Shown: positions 1-6,753 of the stretch, in pieces | Layout: each line of letters begins with the position of its first letter | Numbering within the stretch: position 1 is the first letter of the stretch | Source of the DNA: Opitutia bacterium | Lineage (GTDB): Bacteria; Verrucomicrobiota; Verrucomicrobiia; Opitutales; Opitutaceae | Reading direction: 5' to 3' | Length of the DNA: 6,906 nucleotides | NCBI GenBank assembly: GCA_025351035.1 | Contig: JANXWT010000205.1 | Span: 1-6,906, forward strand | Program-made: the position numbers and the translations under genes | The notes under the pieces: generated by a model | What the model was told of the DNA's origin: nothing | The model's input: the letters and a program-made list of their open reading frames with translations, nothing else | Databases searched by the model: none

Positions 1-1
1 C

Positions 2-1504
2 TCGGCGACGGTGGCGGGTTTCAGCCGGGGATTGCTCGAGGTGGACAAACCCGGCCCGGCCGCGCTCGTGCTCGCCGCGGCGCGGCAAATCAACGACCCG
101 GGCACCGGGGCCGTCGGTGAACTGCTCAAGGATTTCGCCGGGCGCCATCCGGAGATGATGCCGTGGGGCGGCTGGGACGTGGCGCTGGAGCCGTTGCTCG
201 CAGGCAAGAACGCCGCAACCGCGCCCGGCTCCGTGCCCGTGCTCAAATTTCTCGTCGTGCAGTCGGCCCGCGAAAATCTACGCCGCTATCTCGCAGTCTC
301 GCGCCTGCCCGGCGTGCAGACGCTGCTCAAGACGGCCGATCTCACCACCACGATCCGTTTCGTGCCCGCCATGCGGCCGGGCGGCCAGCCGCTCGAGGCG
401 GTGATTCTGCTCACCACTTATCTCTGGCAGAGCGAGCGCTTGTCGGCTCCGCTCCAGCGCGAGGTCCGTGGACTCGCCGAGAACGCCGTCGCCTCCGGCC
501 AGATGGGCCCGCTCGAGGATTTCTACGTCGACATCCTCACGCTGGGCAAACACCTCGACTGGGTGCAGCTCTCGGAGTTGCTCCGCACGACGACGAGCAT
601 TGGCACCGTCACGCAATTCGCGCACCTTGCGCGCGTGGCGCCCGAGCACCTGCCGGTCATCTACACTGCGACGCTGATGACCAAGTCCGCCGATGGCGTC
701 GCGCGCTACCTGATCGCCTACGGCAAACCCGGCGCGGAAAACCTGCGGCTGGCGCTCTCGTTTGGCGAAGGCGCGGTCGAGCAACTTGTCCAGCGGCAGG
801 TGCCGGTGACGGTCGGGGCCGATCCGGAGTTCGAGCTCGGCGCCGGCTTCGCACTCAGTCACCCGGAGCTGGCGATCTTCTGCAAATACGCCGCGTTCCT
901 CGTCGGCGTTTTCCTGCTGCTGCGCTCCGTTGACCTGAAACTGTTTTTCTCGGTCGAGACGGCGCTGCGCAGCGCATTCCCCCGGATGGGCAGCGGCGTG
1001 CTGGCCGCGATCCTCACGTTCATTTTCTTCGTTTTCTCGGAGCCGTTCCTCCTTAAGGCGGCCGCGGCCTCCGAATACCAGATCCGTTTCAACGTTCCTG
1101 TGCTCGTCGCCACCGCGATGGGTGCGACTCCCGCTCACTCAACCACCCCCGCCACCATGGAAATGTCCACCGTCCTCTCCATCGCCCTCTTCGCCCTGCT
1201 GCAAGTCGGCATGTATGTCACCTGCCTCCTGAAAATCACCGAGGTCGAGCGGCAGACGCTGCCCGCCCTGACCAAGCTGAAGCTTATGGAGAACGAGGAA
1301 AATCTCTTCGACGGCGGCCTCTACCTCGGCATCGCCGGCACGGCCACGGCGCTCGTGCTCCAGGTGCTCGGGCTCATCGACGCCAATCTGCTCGCGGCCT
1401 ACTCGTCGAATCTCTTCGGCATCGTCTGCGTGGCGCTCGTGAAGATCCGCCACGTCCGTCCCTACAAGCGCAAACTCATCCTCGAGTCCCAAGCGGGCGC
1501 CTGA
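2..1504 (+). CDS. Uncharacterised multi-pass membrane protein, 5' end possibly outside the window
   Basis: I do not recognise the family. The frame is open to the left edge, so the true start may lie upstream. The first start-like codon visible is GTG at 11, giving 497 residues, and residue numbers below use it. Residues 1-265 are soluble and mostly alpha-helical, with short Leu/Ala-rich helices that could form a helical-repeat solenoid (inference). The C-terminal half has about five hydrophobic segments near residues 287-305, 328-349, 386-408, 434-455 and 458-477. A loop of about 35 residues lies between the second and third, and the tail is basic (RPYKRK, 483-488). The stop is 3 bp before the next gene on the same strand, so the two are probably co-transcribed and may act together at the membrane. 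No catalytic motif is visible. The reading frame is reliable because of its length and coherent hydrophobic segments; the function is unknown. Confidence 0.8.
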   Translation, partial: SATVAGFSRGLLEVDKPGPAALVLAAARQINDPGTGAVGELLKDFAGRHPEMMPWGGWDVALEPLLAGKNAATAPGSVPVLKFLVVQSARENLRRYLAVSRLPGVQTLLKTADLTTTIRFVPAMRPGGQPLEAVILLTTYLWQSERLSAPLQREVRGLAENAVASGQMGPLEDFYVDILTLGKHLDWVQLSELLRTTTSIGTVTQFAHLARVAPEHLPVIYTATLMTKSADGVARYLIAYGKPGAENLRLALSFGEGAVEQLVQRQVPVTVGADPEFELGAGFALSHPELAIFCKYAAFLVGVFLLLRSVDLKLFFSVETALRSAFPRMGSGVLAAILTFIFFVFSEPFLLKAAAASEYQIRFNVPVLVATAMGATPAHSTTPATMEMSTVLSIALFALLQVGMYVTCLLKITEVERQTLPALTKLKLMENEENLFDGGLYLGIAGTATALVLQVLGLIDANLLAAYSSNLFGIVCVALVKIRHVRPYKRKLILESQAGA

Positions 1505-1507
1505 GCC

Positions 1508-2902
1508 ATGAACAAGACGCTGCTTCTCATCATCTGCGACTTCCTCCTGCTCAACCTGCTCGCGTTGACGAAGTGGGAGAAGGCCGCGCCGCCGCGCGCG
1601 TCGCAGGTCACCGCCGCGCAGAAAGCCGCCGCGACCGCACCCGCCGTGAACGCCGATATGGTCGAGCTCATGCGCATCTCGCTTGAGGACGAGAAATCCA
1701 CCCGCGCACAGCTCACGCAGCAACTCACCTCGGCGCAGGGCTCGCTGGCCGAGCGCGAAAAAAATCTCTCCGCCCTCCAGCAGCAGAAGGGTCAGCTCGA
1801 AAACGCGCTCGCCACGACGCAGTCGGGCGCGCGTGAGCTCGAGCAGAAATACGCCGCCGCGGCGCAGGAGGCGGGGATGACCAAGGAGCAGCTCGCCAAG
1901 ATGCAGCGCGAACTGGAGGAACGCCGCGCCGAGGCCGAGCGCCAGAAGCTGGAGCTCGCGCGGATGGAAAAACAAAACACCGAGGCCCGCCAGCGCATCG
2001 AGAATCTGAACGTCGCCGTGCGCGTCGCCGAGCAGGAGAAGCTGATGCTCGCGAGCAATCTCACCGAGGCGAAGCAGCAGGTGCAGGTGGAGCGGCAGGA
2101 ACGCGCCCGCGTGCAGGAGCAGACCGCGCAGCTTACGCAGGGCGTCGGCCAGCTCGCGGAGAAATCCGGCGAGTTGTCCAAGGAGATCCGCGAGAACCGG
2201 CCGGTCAACCCGAACCTGATCTTCACCGACTTCCTCGCCAACCGCGTGCAGACGAAAATCACCGCGCGCCGGCCGGGACTCTTCGGCGCGAACCTCAAGG
2301 ACAAGGACGCACAGACGATCCTCGTGAGCGACGGCCTGCGGACCTACGCGCTGATGCACTTGAGCGACACGCCGTTCAGCTTCAGCTTCGACACGCCGCC
2401 GGACTACGAACTGATCACCGGCAAGCTGAGCCGCGGCGCGTTCAACGCGCCGGTGAAGGAACTCAATTTCCTCGCGCTCGACCCGCGCCTTGTGGTGATT
2501 CCCGTCGACGATCCGCTCGTGGCGCTGATGGGGGCGAAAATCTACAAACTCGCCAGCGAGCCGTTCAAGTTTTCCGACGCCGTAGTCGTGCGCGCCGACG
2601 ACGGCAAGTATGGCGAGACGCCGTTCCGGATCGACGCGGCGAACCCCGGCTACGTTAAGCTCGACAACAGGATTGTCACGCGGCTGTTCGGCGAATTCTC
2701 GCCGAAGCGCGGCGACTTGGTCTTCAGCAAATCCGGCGACCTGATCGGCCTGATGGTGAACAACGACTATTGCGCCGTGCTCGGCGATTTCCGCGCCGCG
2801 CACACCCTGTCCGCCGGCGACGATGTCGTGCAGCCGAAGACGGGCGCGACGTTCACCGATCTCGCCGCGCGCTGGCAGAGGTTGCCGTTCAAGCTGCAGT
2901 GA
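1508..2902 (+). CDS. Membrane-anchored coiled-coil protein with a degenerate protease-like C-terminal domain (hypothetical)
   Basis: The protein has 464 residues and three visible parts. Residues 4-21 form one hydrophobic helix (LLLIICDFLLLNLLAL), an uncleaved anchor or signal-anchor. Residues about 50-230 are rich in Glu, Gln, Ala, Arg and Lys with heptad-like spacing, a long coiled coil probably outside the membrane. Residues about 235-464 form a mixed globular domain. In that domain, LALDPRLVVIPVDD (322-335) and GDLVFSKSGDLIGLMV (402-417) recall the Asp strand and the GxSGGPxxxxxGxxxG strand of trypsin-like proteases. The position expected for the catalytic Ser is filled by PKRGD, so if the fold is right the domain is probably a non-catalytic binding module. 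That relation is my inference and weak. The gene starts with ATG 3 bp after the previous stop and likely forms an operon with it. The segment before the ATG has no clear Shine-Dalgarno sequence. The gene is sure; the function is not known. Confidence 0.85.
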   Translation: MNKTLLLIICDFLLLNLLALTKWEKAAPPRASQVTAAQKAAATAPAVNADMVELMRISLEDEKSTRAQLTQQLTSAQGSLAEREKNLSALQQQKGQLENALATTQSGARELEQKYAAAAQEAGMTKEQLAKMQRELEERRAEAERQKLELARMEKQNTEARQRIENLNVAVRVAEQEKLMLASNLTEAKQQVQVERQERARVQEQTAQLTQGVGQLAEKSGELSKEIRENRPVNPNLIFTDFLANRVQTKITARRPGLFGANLKDKDAQTILVSDGLRTYALMHLSDTPFSFSFDTPPDYELITGKLSRGAFNAPVKELNFLALDPRLVVIPVDDPLVALMGAKIYKLASEPFKFSDAVVVRADDGKYGETPFRIDAANPGYVKLDNRIVTRLFGEFSPKRGDLVFSKSGDLIGLMVNNDYCAVLGDFRAAHTLSAGDDVVQPKTGATFTDLAARWQRLPFKLQ

Positions 2903-2913
2903 TTTCCGAGTGT

Positions 2914-2978
2914 AGGGCCGGCGCTTGTCGCCGGGCCGCGAACGCACGGATTTCGGCGCGGCCACAAGGGCCGGCCCT
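2914..2978. repeat. Imperfect palindrome between convergent genes (REP-like element or bidirectional terminator)
   Basis: Bases 2914-2933 and 2959-2978 are inverted copies matching at 18 of 20 positions. The outer nine pairs (AGGGCCGGC with GCCGGCCCT) are perfect, and the two mismatches are isolated. The 25-base loop is itself partly self-complementary near its ends. The element fills most of the gap between the stop of the coiled-coil gene (2902) and the stop of the glycosyltransferase gene on the other strand (2988). Neither outer side has a T-run, so it is not a classical intrinsic terminator, though an RNA hairpin here could still protect both 3' ends. Its form is like a dispersed palindromic repeat (REP type) located after genes; copy number cannot be judged from one window. 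Confidence 0.7.
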
Positions 2979-2987
2979 TCAGACAAT

Positions 2988-4502
2988 TTACGGTTCGAAT
3001 TGATACAGCGTGAACTGATCCGCGGCGCCGTGAGGCGTGGTGAACACGCGGCGAGTTGGCGCGCTGGGCTGATCGAGCCACGCGGCGGCGGGGTAGAAGC
3101 TGCCTTCGTAGAGGAGGAAGAAAGCGACGTGTTGTCCGGCGGAAATCTTCTTCAACCCTGGCAGCGCAGCGGCGAGTTCGCTCGGCTCGTAAACAGTGAA
3201 CGGCACGACGCCGATGCGCGGGTCGCCGAGCTCGGTGAGCATCAGGCCGTAGCAGCCGGGGCGCAGGAAACGATGAGTGAGGACGAGACAGCGGACGTGA
3301 TTCTGGTCCGCGTATTTGTCGAGAAAGCGGCGGACGTCATTCAGGCCACGTCCGCTCCAGGGGCCGGTGACGTATTGGCGGATTTCGTCCGCGGGGAGGG
3401 ACGAGTTGGCGAGGTCGCTGGCGATCTGGCGGGAGACGTTCAGCCAGCCGCCTAGTCCGGCAACAAGAACGCAGAGGATGGCCGTTCGGGCAAAGCGCGG
3501 GGCTTCGCTCCAGGTCGATCCGAGGCTGAGTGCAAGAAAAAGCACGAGCGGCAGATGATCCGGGTGGAGGTAGCGCGCGGCGGCGTTGTTGTAGAATGCG
3601 GCGTCAACAAGGAGCGTGGTGAGCCAGCCGGCGCCGAAAAGCAGCGCGGCGCGGGACGGCCGCCAATATTGCCCGCCTAGCGCAGCCACGAGCAGAAGTG
3701 GGAGCGGCCAGCCGCCATAGGCACGATACCAAAGCAGCCATGAGGCGAGGCGCGTGCCGAAACCGGTGGCCGTGCCCCCCGTTTCGGGCAGGGCGTGGTA
3801 GCGGGCGAGGTGGGAGCCTAGCGCCGGCAATTCGCCGCGGAGACAGAGCACGACGACGGCGAGGGCGCCGCCGGCGATGAACAGGAGTCGGCGATCAAAG
3901 ACGGGCCGGCCGTTTTGCTTTTGAACTGCCATGTAGCCGAGGCCGAGCCACGGCAGGGCGAAGAGCGCGGAAATTTTGTCGAGGAAGGCAAGACCGAGCA
4001 AGACGCCGGCGGCGATGGGCCAGAACTTGCTGGCGGCGGCGCGGTCTGTCACGACGCAGGCGAACGCAAGCGCGAGCAGCGCGCTGTTGAATGGGTCCTG
4101 GAGTGCGAGGCGCTCGTGAAAGACGGCGAACGGCAACACCGCCCACAGCCAGAGCCCGCCGAGCGCCGCGGCGCGGCCGGCGACTTGGTGCAAGATCCAC
4201 GCCAACGCCGCCATCGTGGTCAATCCGGCGAAGGCGCTCATCGCGCGCGCGCTCTCCAGCGCGTGCGCCGGGAACCAGCCGGCGGGCGCAAAGAGTTGCC
4301 GGAGGAGCGGGCGGCCTTGCTCGAGTGGCTCAAAGGCGGTGGCGACGCGAGGGTCGAGCGAAGTCAGGATGTTTGCCCCCTCGTCGACGAAGGGTTCGAG
4401 AGTGCCGAGTCCGCGGTAGCGCAGCCACGCTGCCACGAGCAGAGGCAGCATGGCGAGGGTCCGGTAGGGCAGACGGGATTCTCGGGACGGGGAGGACGGC
4501 AT
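2988..4502 (-). CDS. GT-C fold glycosyltransferase, GT39/ArnT-like, integral membrane
   Basis: The product is predicted to transfer a sugar from a polyprenyl-phosphate donor to a lipid, protein or glycan on the outer face of the cytoplasmic membrane. The ATG at 4502 gives 504 residues, a usual size for the family; a GTG directly before it (4505) would add one residue. After a first membrane helix (about 14-30) comes the acidic first-loop motif VDEG (Asp40-Glu41), the expected catalytic or metal site. A second-loop motif HERLALQDPF (129-138) matches the family pattern of Arg-x-x-x-x-Asp after the third helix. Around ten hydrophobic segments follow. RYLHPDHLPL (310-319) recalls the RYxxPxxP motif before a late helix. 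Residues about 375-504 form a soluble C-terminal domain. No other glycan, polymer or lipid A gene lies beside it, so the acceptor and sugar are unknown. The gene converges with the coiled-coil gene and diverges from the exchanger-like gene. Confidence 0.85.
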   Translation of the reverse strand: MPSSPSRESRLPYRTLAMLPLLVAAWLRYRGLGTLEPFVDEGANILTSLDPRVATAFEPLEQGRPLLRQLFAPAGWFPAHALESARAMSAFAGLTTMAALAWILHQVAGRAAALGGLWLWAVLPFAVFHERLALQDPFNSALLALAFACVVTDRAAASKFWPIAAGVLLGLAFLDKISALFALPWLGLGYMAVQKQNGRPVFDRRLLFIAGGALAVVVLCLRGELPALGSHLARYHALPETGGTATGFGTRLASWLLWYRAYGGWPLPLLLVAALGGQYWRPSRAALLFGAGWLTTLLVDAAFYNNAAARYLHPDHLPLVLFLALSLGSTWSEAPRFARTAILCVLVAGLGGWLNVSRQIASDLANSSLPADEIRQYVTGPWSGRGLNDVRRFLDKYADQNHVRCLVLTHRFLRPGCYGLMLTELGDPRIGVVPFTVYEPSELAAALPGLKKISAGQHVAFFLLYEGSFYPAAAWLDQPSAPTRRVFTTPHGAADQFTLYQFEP

Positions 4503-4600
4503 CACGGCAGAGAGAGTTCAAGCGCGCGGCGCGGTGAAGTTAAGCCAATTGTCCGCAAAGCTGGGTTTACAGCGGCACCAGCGCAGCCCTTACTGCGGCG
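4503..4600. promoter_or_regulatory. Divergent intergenic region, presumed promoters for both flanking genes
   Basis: This 98-bp gap separates the starts of the minus-strand glycosyltransferase and the plus-strand exchanger-like gene, so it must hold transcription starts for both unless transcripts enter from further away. Bases about 4533-4570 are noticeably richer in A/T than the surrounding coding DNA, as expected for a promoter. I cannot identify a convincing -35/-10 pair or operator on either strand. Neither start codon has a good purine-rich ribosome binding site. Confidence 0.35.
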
Positions 4601-5614
4601 GTGCTGATAGAACTCACCGACGCCTTCGGCCTGACGGACCCGCTGACTTTTCTCACGCTCTTCGTGGGGGCATCGCTCCTGATGTTGTGGCGGTTGGAGG
4701 CGATGTTGAAGCACGGTTTGGAAAGCACGGCGCTCGGCACCCTCCTCATGCCGTTCTGCTCGGGGCTGGGGAATCTGCTGTTTGTTTTCATCGCGACGCA
4801 GCGCGGCGGCGCGGCGCAGGACGTGTTGACGAACTGTCTCGTGAACAATGCCACCAACCTCACGCTGCTGCTCGGGTTGCCGGCGCTGTGCTGGACGCTG
4901 GTGGTGGTGGCGGCCGGCCGGGCGGGAACGAAGAGTGCGGGGAAGAAAAGCGGCGCGACGGCTGGAGGGACCGCGCCGCAGATCACCCGGCTGTCACTGA
5001 TCCTCACGTTGACGGCGGGGTTGTTTTTCGCCGGTGCGACATGGCTGCTGGGCCGCGACGGGGTGCTGAGCCGCACGGACGGCCTGGTGCTGATCGGGCT
5101 TTTCGGGTTCTGGCTGTGCTTCCAAGTCTACGACGTGATGAAACACAATCTGGCGCGACGGACGTCGTTCGGGTTCAGGTTTTATGTCGATGTGGCGCTC
5201 GTGCTGGCGTGCGCGTGGTCGGTTTACGAGAGCCTTGACTGGCTCGTGGCGTGGATCACGCAGCAGAAAGGCGGCTTCGTGAGCGCGGCGAACCTGGGCT
5301 GGTTGAGCGGCTGGCTGATGGTGCTGCCGAATGCGTTGCTCGCCTTCTACTGGGGCTGGAAACGGCGGGCGGAAGTGGTCTACAGCTCGCAGGTCGGGGA
5401 CGGACACATTTGCATTCCGTTTTGCATCGGGTTGCTGGCGCTGCTGCAGCCGGTAAAGGTGGGAGCCGGATTTCAAGACGGGCTGCTTCTGCTGATCGGA
5501 GCGGCAGGATTGCACGCCCTGCTGCTGCTGACAGCGGGCGGGTTGCCGCGCTGGGCGGGAGCGATCTTCGTCGCGGCCTATGGTTGGTTTTTGTGGGACG
5601 GACTGCTGGCGTGA
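4601..5614 (+). CDS. Divergent Ca2+/cation antiporter (CaCA) superfamily-like membrane protein
   Basis: The 337-residue protein has about ten hydrophobic segments and two regions resembling the inverted alpha-repeats of sodium/calcium exchangers. In repeat 1 (about 40-96), NCLVNNATNLTLLLGL (78-93) fits the family pattern N-x-x-G-S-N-x-x-N followed by a Leu-rich helix. In repeat 2 (about 232-283), LPNALLAFYWGW (242-253) fits the L-P-E segment, and GDG (266-268) sits where GSN is usual. The ion-binding Glu of the family appears as Asn58 in repeat 1 and Asn244 in repeat 2, so ion choice or transport activity may differ. A charged, Gly/Lys-rich cytoplasmic-type loop (about 106-129) separates the halves. 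The start is GTG; it is the only start-type codon between an in-frame stop at 4541 and the first helix, and later starts would cut that helix. The family call rests on motif memory and topology; another multi-pass transporter family is possible. Confidence 0.7.
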   Translation: MLIELTDAFGLTDPLTFLTLFVGASLLMLWRLEAMLKHGLESTALGTLLMPFCSGLGNLLFVFIATQRGGAAQDVLTNCLVNNATNLTLLLGLPALCWTLVVVAAGRAGTKSAGKKSGATAGGTAPQITRLSLILTLTAGLFFAGATWLLGRDGVLSRTDGLVLIGLFGFWLCFQVYDVMKHNLARRTSFGFRFYVDVALVLACAWSVYESLDWLVAWITQQKGGFVSAANLGWLSGWLMVLPNALLAFYWGWKRRAEVVYSSQVGDGHICIPFCIGLLALLQPVKVGAGFQDGLLLLIGAAGLHALLLLTAGGLPRWAGAIFVAAYGWFLWDGLLA

Positions 5615-5629
5615 AGCGCCGGCGCGGGC

Positions 5630-6046
5630 TTACTCCAGCGGGTGCGCGCGGAATTTCGCACTGAGGAGGAAGAACGGTTTCTGGGCCTCGAGCCAGAGTG
5701 GATCCTGGCGGATCTCGCCCATGGATTTCCGGGTGTTGTTGCAGAAAAGGAAACTGGTGGCGCCGGCCTTGAGGCAGGCGTCGAAGCGGGTGCCGGCGGC
5801 GTCGTGGGCGAATTCGAAATCGCCGACGGACTGGGAGCGCTCGGCCATGACGGTGCGCAGCGGCTGGAGATCGGCGGCGAACTGGCGCTGGTAGCTCTCG
5901 GCGCGCGGGCCGTCGTAGGCGAGGATGGCGCCACCGTCGCTGCGCAGTGAAACCAAGATCCACTCGTCGAAAACGGGCTTGGTATAGACGGCATTCATGC
6001 GGCCGAGCGCGAGGATGACGGCGGCTTTGGCGTCTTCGAGGGTCAT
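5630..6046 (-). CDS. Small uncharacterised soluble protein (138 aa)
   Basis: I do not recognise this family. The product has no signal peptide or membrane helix and looks like a compact alpha/beta domain. It has an N-terminal helix (3-18), a strand pair with FDEWILVSL (26-34) and GAILAYDG (39-46), a charged helix (47-70), a strand GDFEFA (75-80), a strand ending in the Cys-Asn-Asn-Thr stretch SFLFCNNTRKSMGE (98-111), and a C-terminal PLWLEAQKPFFLLSAKF segment (116-132). This order loosely recalls roadblock or profilin-like small domains, but that is speculation. The ATG at 6046 has no clear Shine-Dalgarno sequence. The gene ends 15 bp from the stop of the converging exchanger-like gene. It lies 105 bp downstream of the asparaginase gene on the same strand, so it could share that transcript. 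The balanced amino acid composition, unlike the Arg/Pro-rich translations of the opposite strand, supports a real gene. Confidence 0.75.
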   Translation of the reverse strand: MTLEDAKAAVILALGRMNAVYTKPVFDEWILVSLRSDGGAILAYDGPRAESYQRQFAADLQPLRTVMAERSQSVGDFEFAHDAAGTRFDACLKAGATSFLFCNNTRKSMGEIRQDPLWLEAQKPFFLLSAKFRAHPLE

Positions 6047-6151
6047 GGCGAGGGCGATGTGTTTGGGTGAAGGGCGGGGGAGACTCCAGAGAAATGGGGC
6101 GCGTGTTCAGCGAGGTGGCAACTCGGCGGCGGACTCCAGATAGGCATGAAT

Positions 6152-6637
6152 TCAGGCTTTCGGTTCAAAGCGGCTGGCGGCGCGATTTTTTTTGACGGAG
6201 CCGGCGGGCGAAACGATGCCATTCATCGCGATGTAGACGCCCGGTGGCAGTGACTGGACGGCGCCGATGGCGCAGCCGAGGTTGAACACCGCGTCACTGT
6301 TGCGGAAGCGGGCGGGCTGCATCGAGCCGGTGAGGACGATGACCTTGCCGGGAATGCCGGCGAGGTGCTCGGCGGTTTGGGCCATCGTGTCGGTGCCGTG
6401 GGTGAGGAGGAGGAGTTTTTCAGGAGCGGCCTCGACGCGTGTGCGGATGAGCGCGCGGTCGGCGTCAGTCATGGCGAGGCTGTCTTTCTGCAGGACGGAC
6501 TCGACGACGAAGTCGAACGTGACATTGGACTCGCGCAGGACGGGCCCGACCTGGGGCTCGCCCACCTCATAAGTGCTGGCGGCGTCGAAATAGACCTTGT
6601 CGATCGTGCCGCCAGCAGAAATCACGCGCAATTGCAT
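6152..6637 (-). CDS. Short single-domain asparaginase
   Basis: The protein is related to the N-terminal catalytic domain of bacterial L-asparaginases, which hydrolyse asparagine to aspartate and ammonia through a Thr nucleophile. With the ATG at 6637 it has 161 residues and opens directly with the family signature SAGGTIDK (7-14), where Thr11 is the nucleophile. HGTDTM (80-85) supplies Thr82 and Asp83, and GKVIVLTGSMQP (97-108) supplies Lys98, so the Thr-Asp-Lys set is intact. KDSLAMTDADR (51-61) and the ending KKNRAASRFE (149-158) match, as I recall, the short asparaginase-domain proteins of about 160 residues rather than a broken 330-residue enzyme. The frame stays open 43 codons further upstream, but that part shows no family similarity. 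No signal peptide is seen, so it is probably cytoplasmic. Whether the lone domain acts on asparagine is uncertain, because full enzymes complete the site with the C-terminal domain of a partner subunit. Confidence 0.88.
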   Translation of the reverse strand: MQLRVISAGGTIDKVYFDAASTYEVGEPQVGPVLRESNVTFDFVVESVLQKDSLAMTDADRALIRTRVEAAPEKLLLLTHGTDTMAQTAEHLAGIPGKVIVLTGSMQPARFRNSDAVFNLGCAIGAVQSLPPGVYIAMNGIVSPAGSVKKNRAASRFEPKA

Positions 6638-6753
6638 GGAGGTATGATTGGGCGAGTTGCGTGCGCAGTTCAAAGAATTTCGGCAGATGGAGAAGTAAGC
6701 GCGGATCGCCGGCAGGGTTGCGCGCGAACGCTGATTGCGCACACTGCTCCCGA
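6638..6753. promoter_or_regulatory. Divergent intergenic region between asparaginase and sulfatase genes
   Basis: This 116-bp gap lies between two divergent start codons and presumably carries a promoter in each direction. I find no convincing -35/-10 boxes. On the minus strand the bases just before the asparaginase ATG read TACCTCC, the complement of a ribosome binding site rather than one. The sulfatase ATG is also without a purine-rich leader. Two similar GC-rich 13-mers beginning GTTGCG occur in the gap but are too short to interpret. Confidence 0.35.

Noticed and set aside
278..1138. Minus-strand open frame (286 codons) opposite the first gene
   Set aside because: Its composition is Arg/Glu/His-rich and typical of an antisense shadow. 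The plus-strand frame has clear membrane helices and runs into a coherent operon.
1139..2986. Long minus-strand open frame (615 codons) opposite the coiled-coil gene
   Set aside because: Its translation is a Leu/Arg/Glu-rich low-complexity mirror of the coiled coil, it runs through the palindrome, and it shows no recognisable domain. GC-rich codon bias keeps the antisense frame open.
3915..4607. Plus-strand open frames opposite the glycosyltransferase gene
   Set aside because: They are Gly/Arg/Glu-rich translations without motifs, while the minus strand carries a full GT-C protein.
5611..5632. GC-rich small hairpin between the convergent stops of the exchanger-like gene and the small gene
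   Set aside because: The self-complementary stretch is only a few base pairs and has no T-run, so a terminator call is not supported.
6082..6140. Nine-base direct repeat GACTCCAGA at 6082-6090 and 6132-6140 upstream of the small gene
   Set aside because: Two short copies 50 bp apart are compatible with chance or a minor operator. There is no symmetry or further copy to support a regulatory site.
6186..6193. Run of eight A on the coding strand near the 3' end of the asparaginase gene, as a possible frameshift site
   Set aside because: The unshifted frame gives the family-like ending KNRAASRFE. The one-base-deleted frame runs to 6043, overlapping the next start codon, but its product is Pro/His/Ser-rich and not protein-like.
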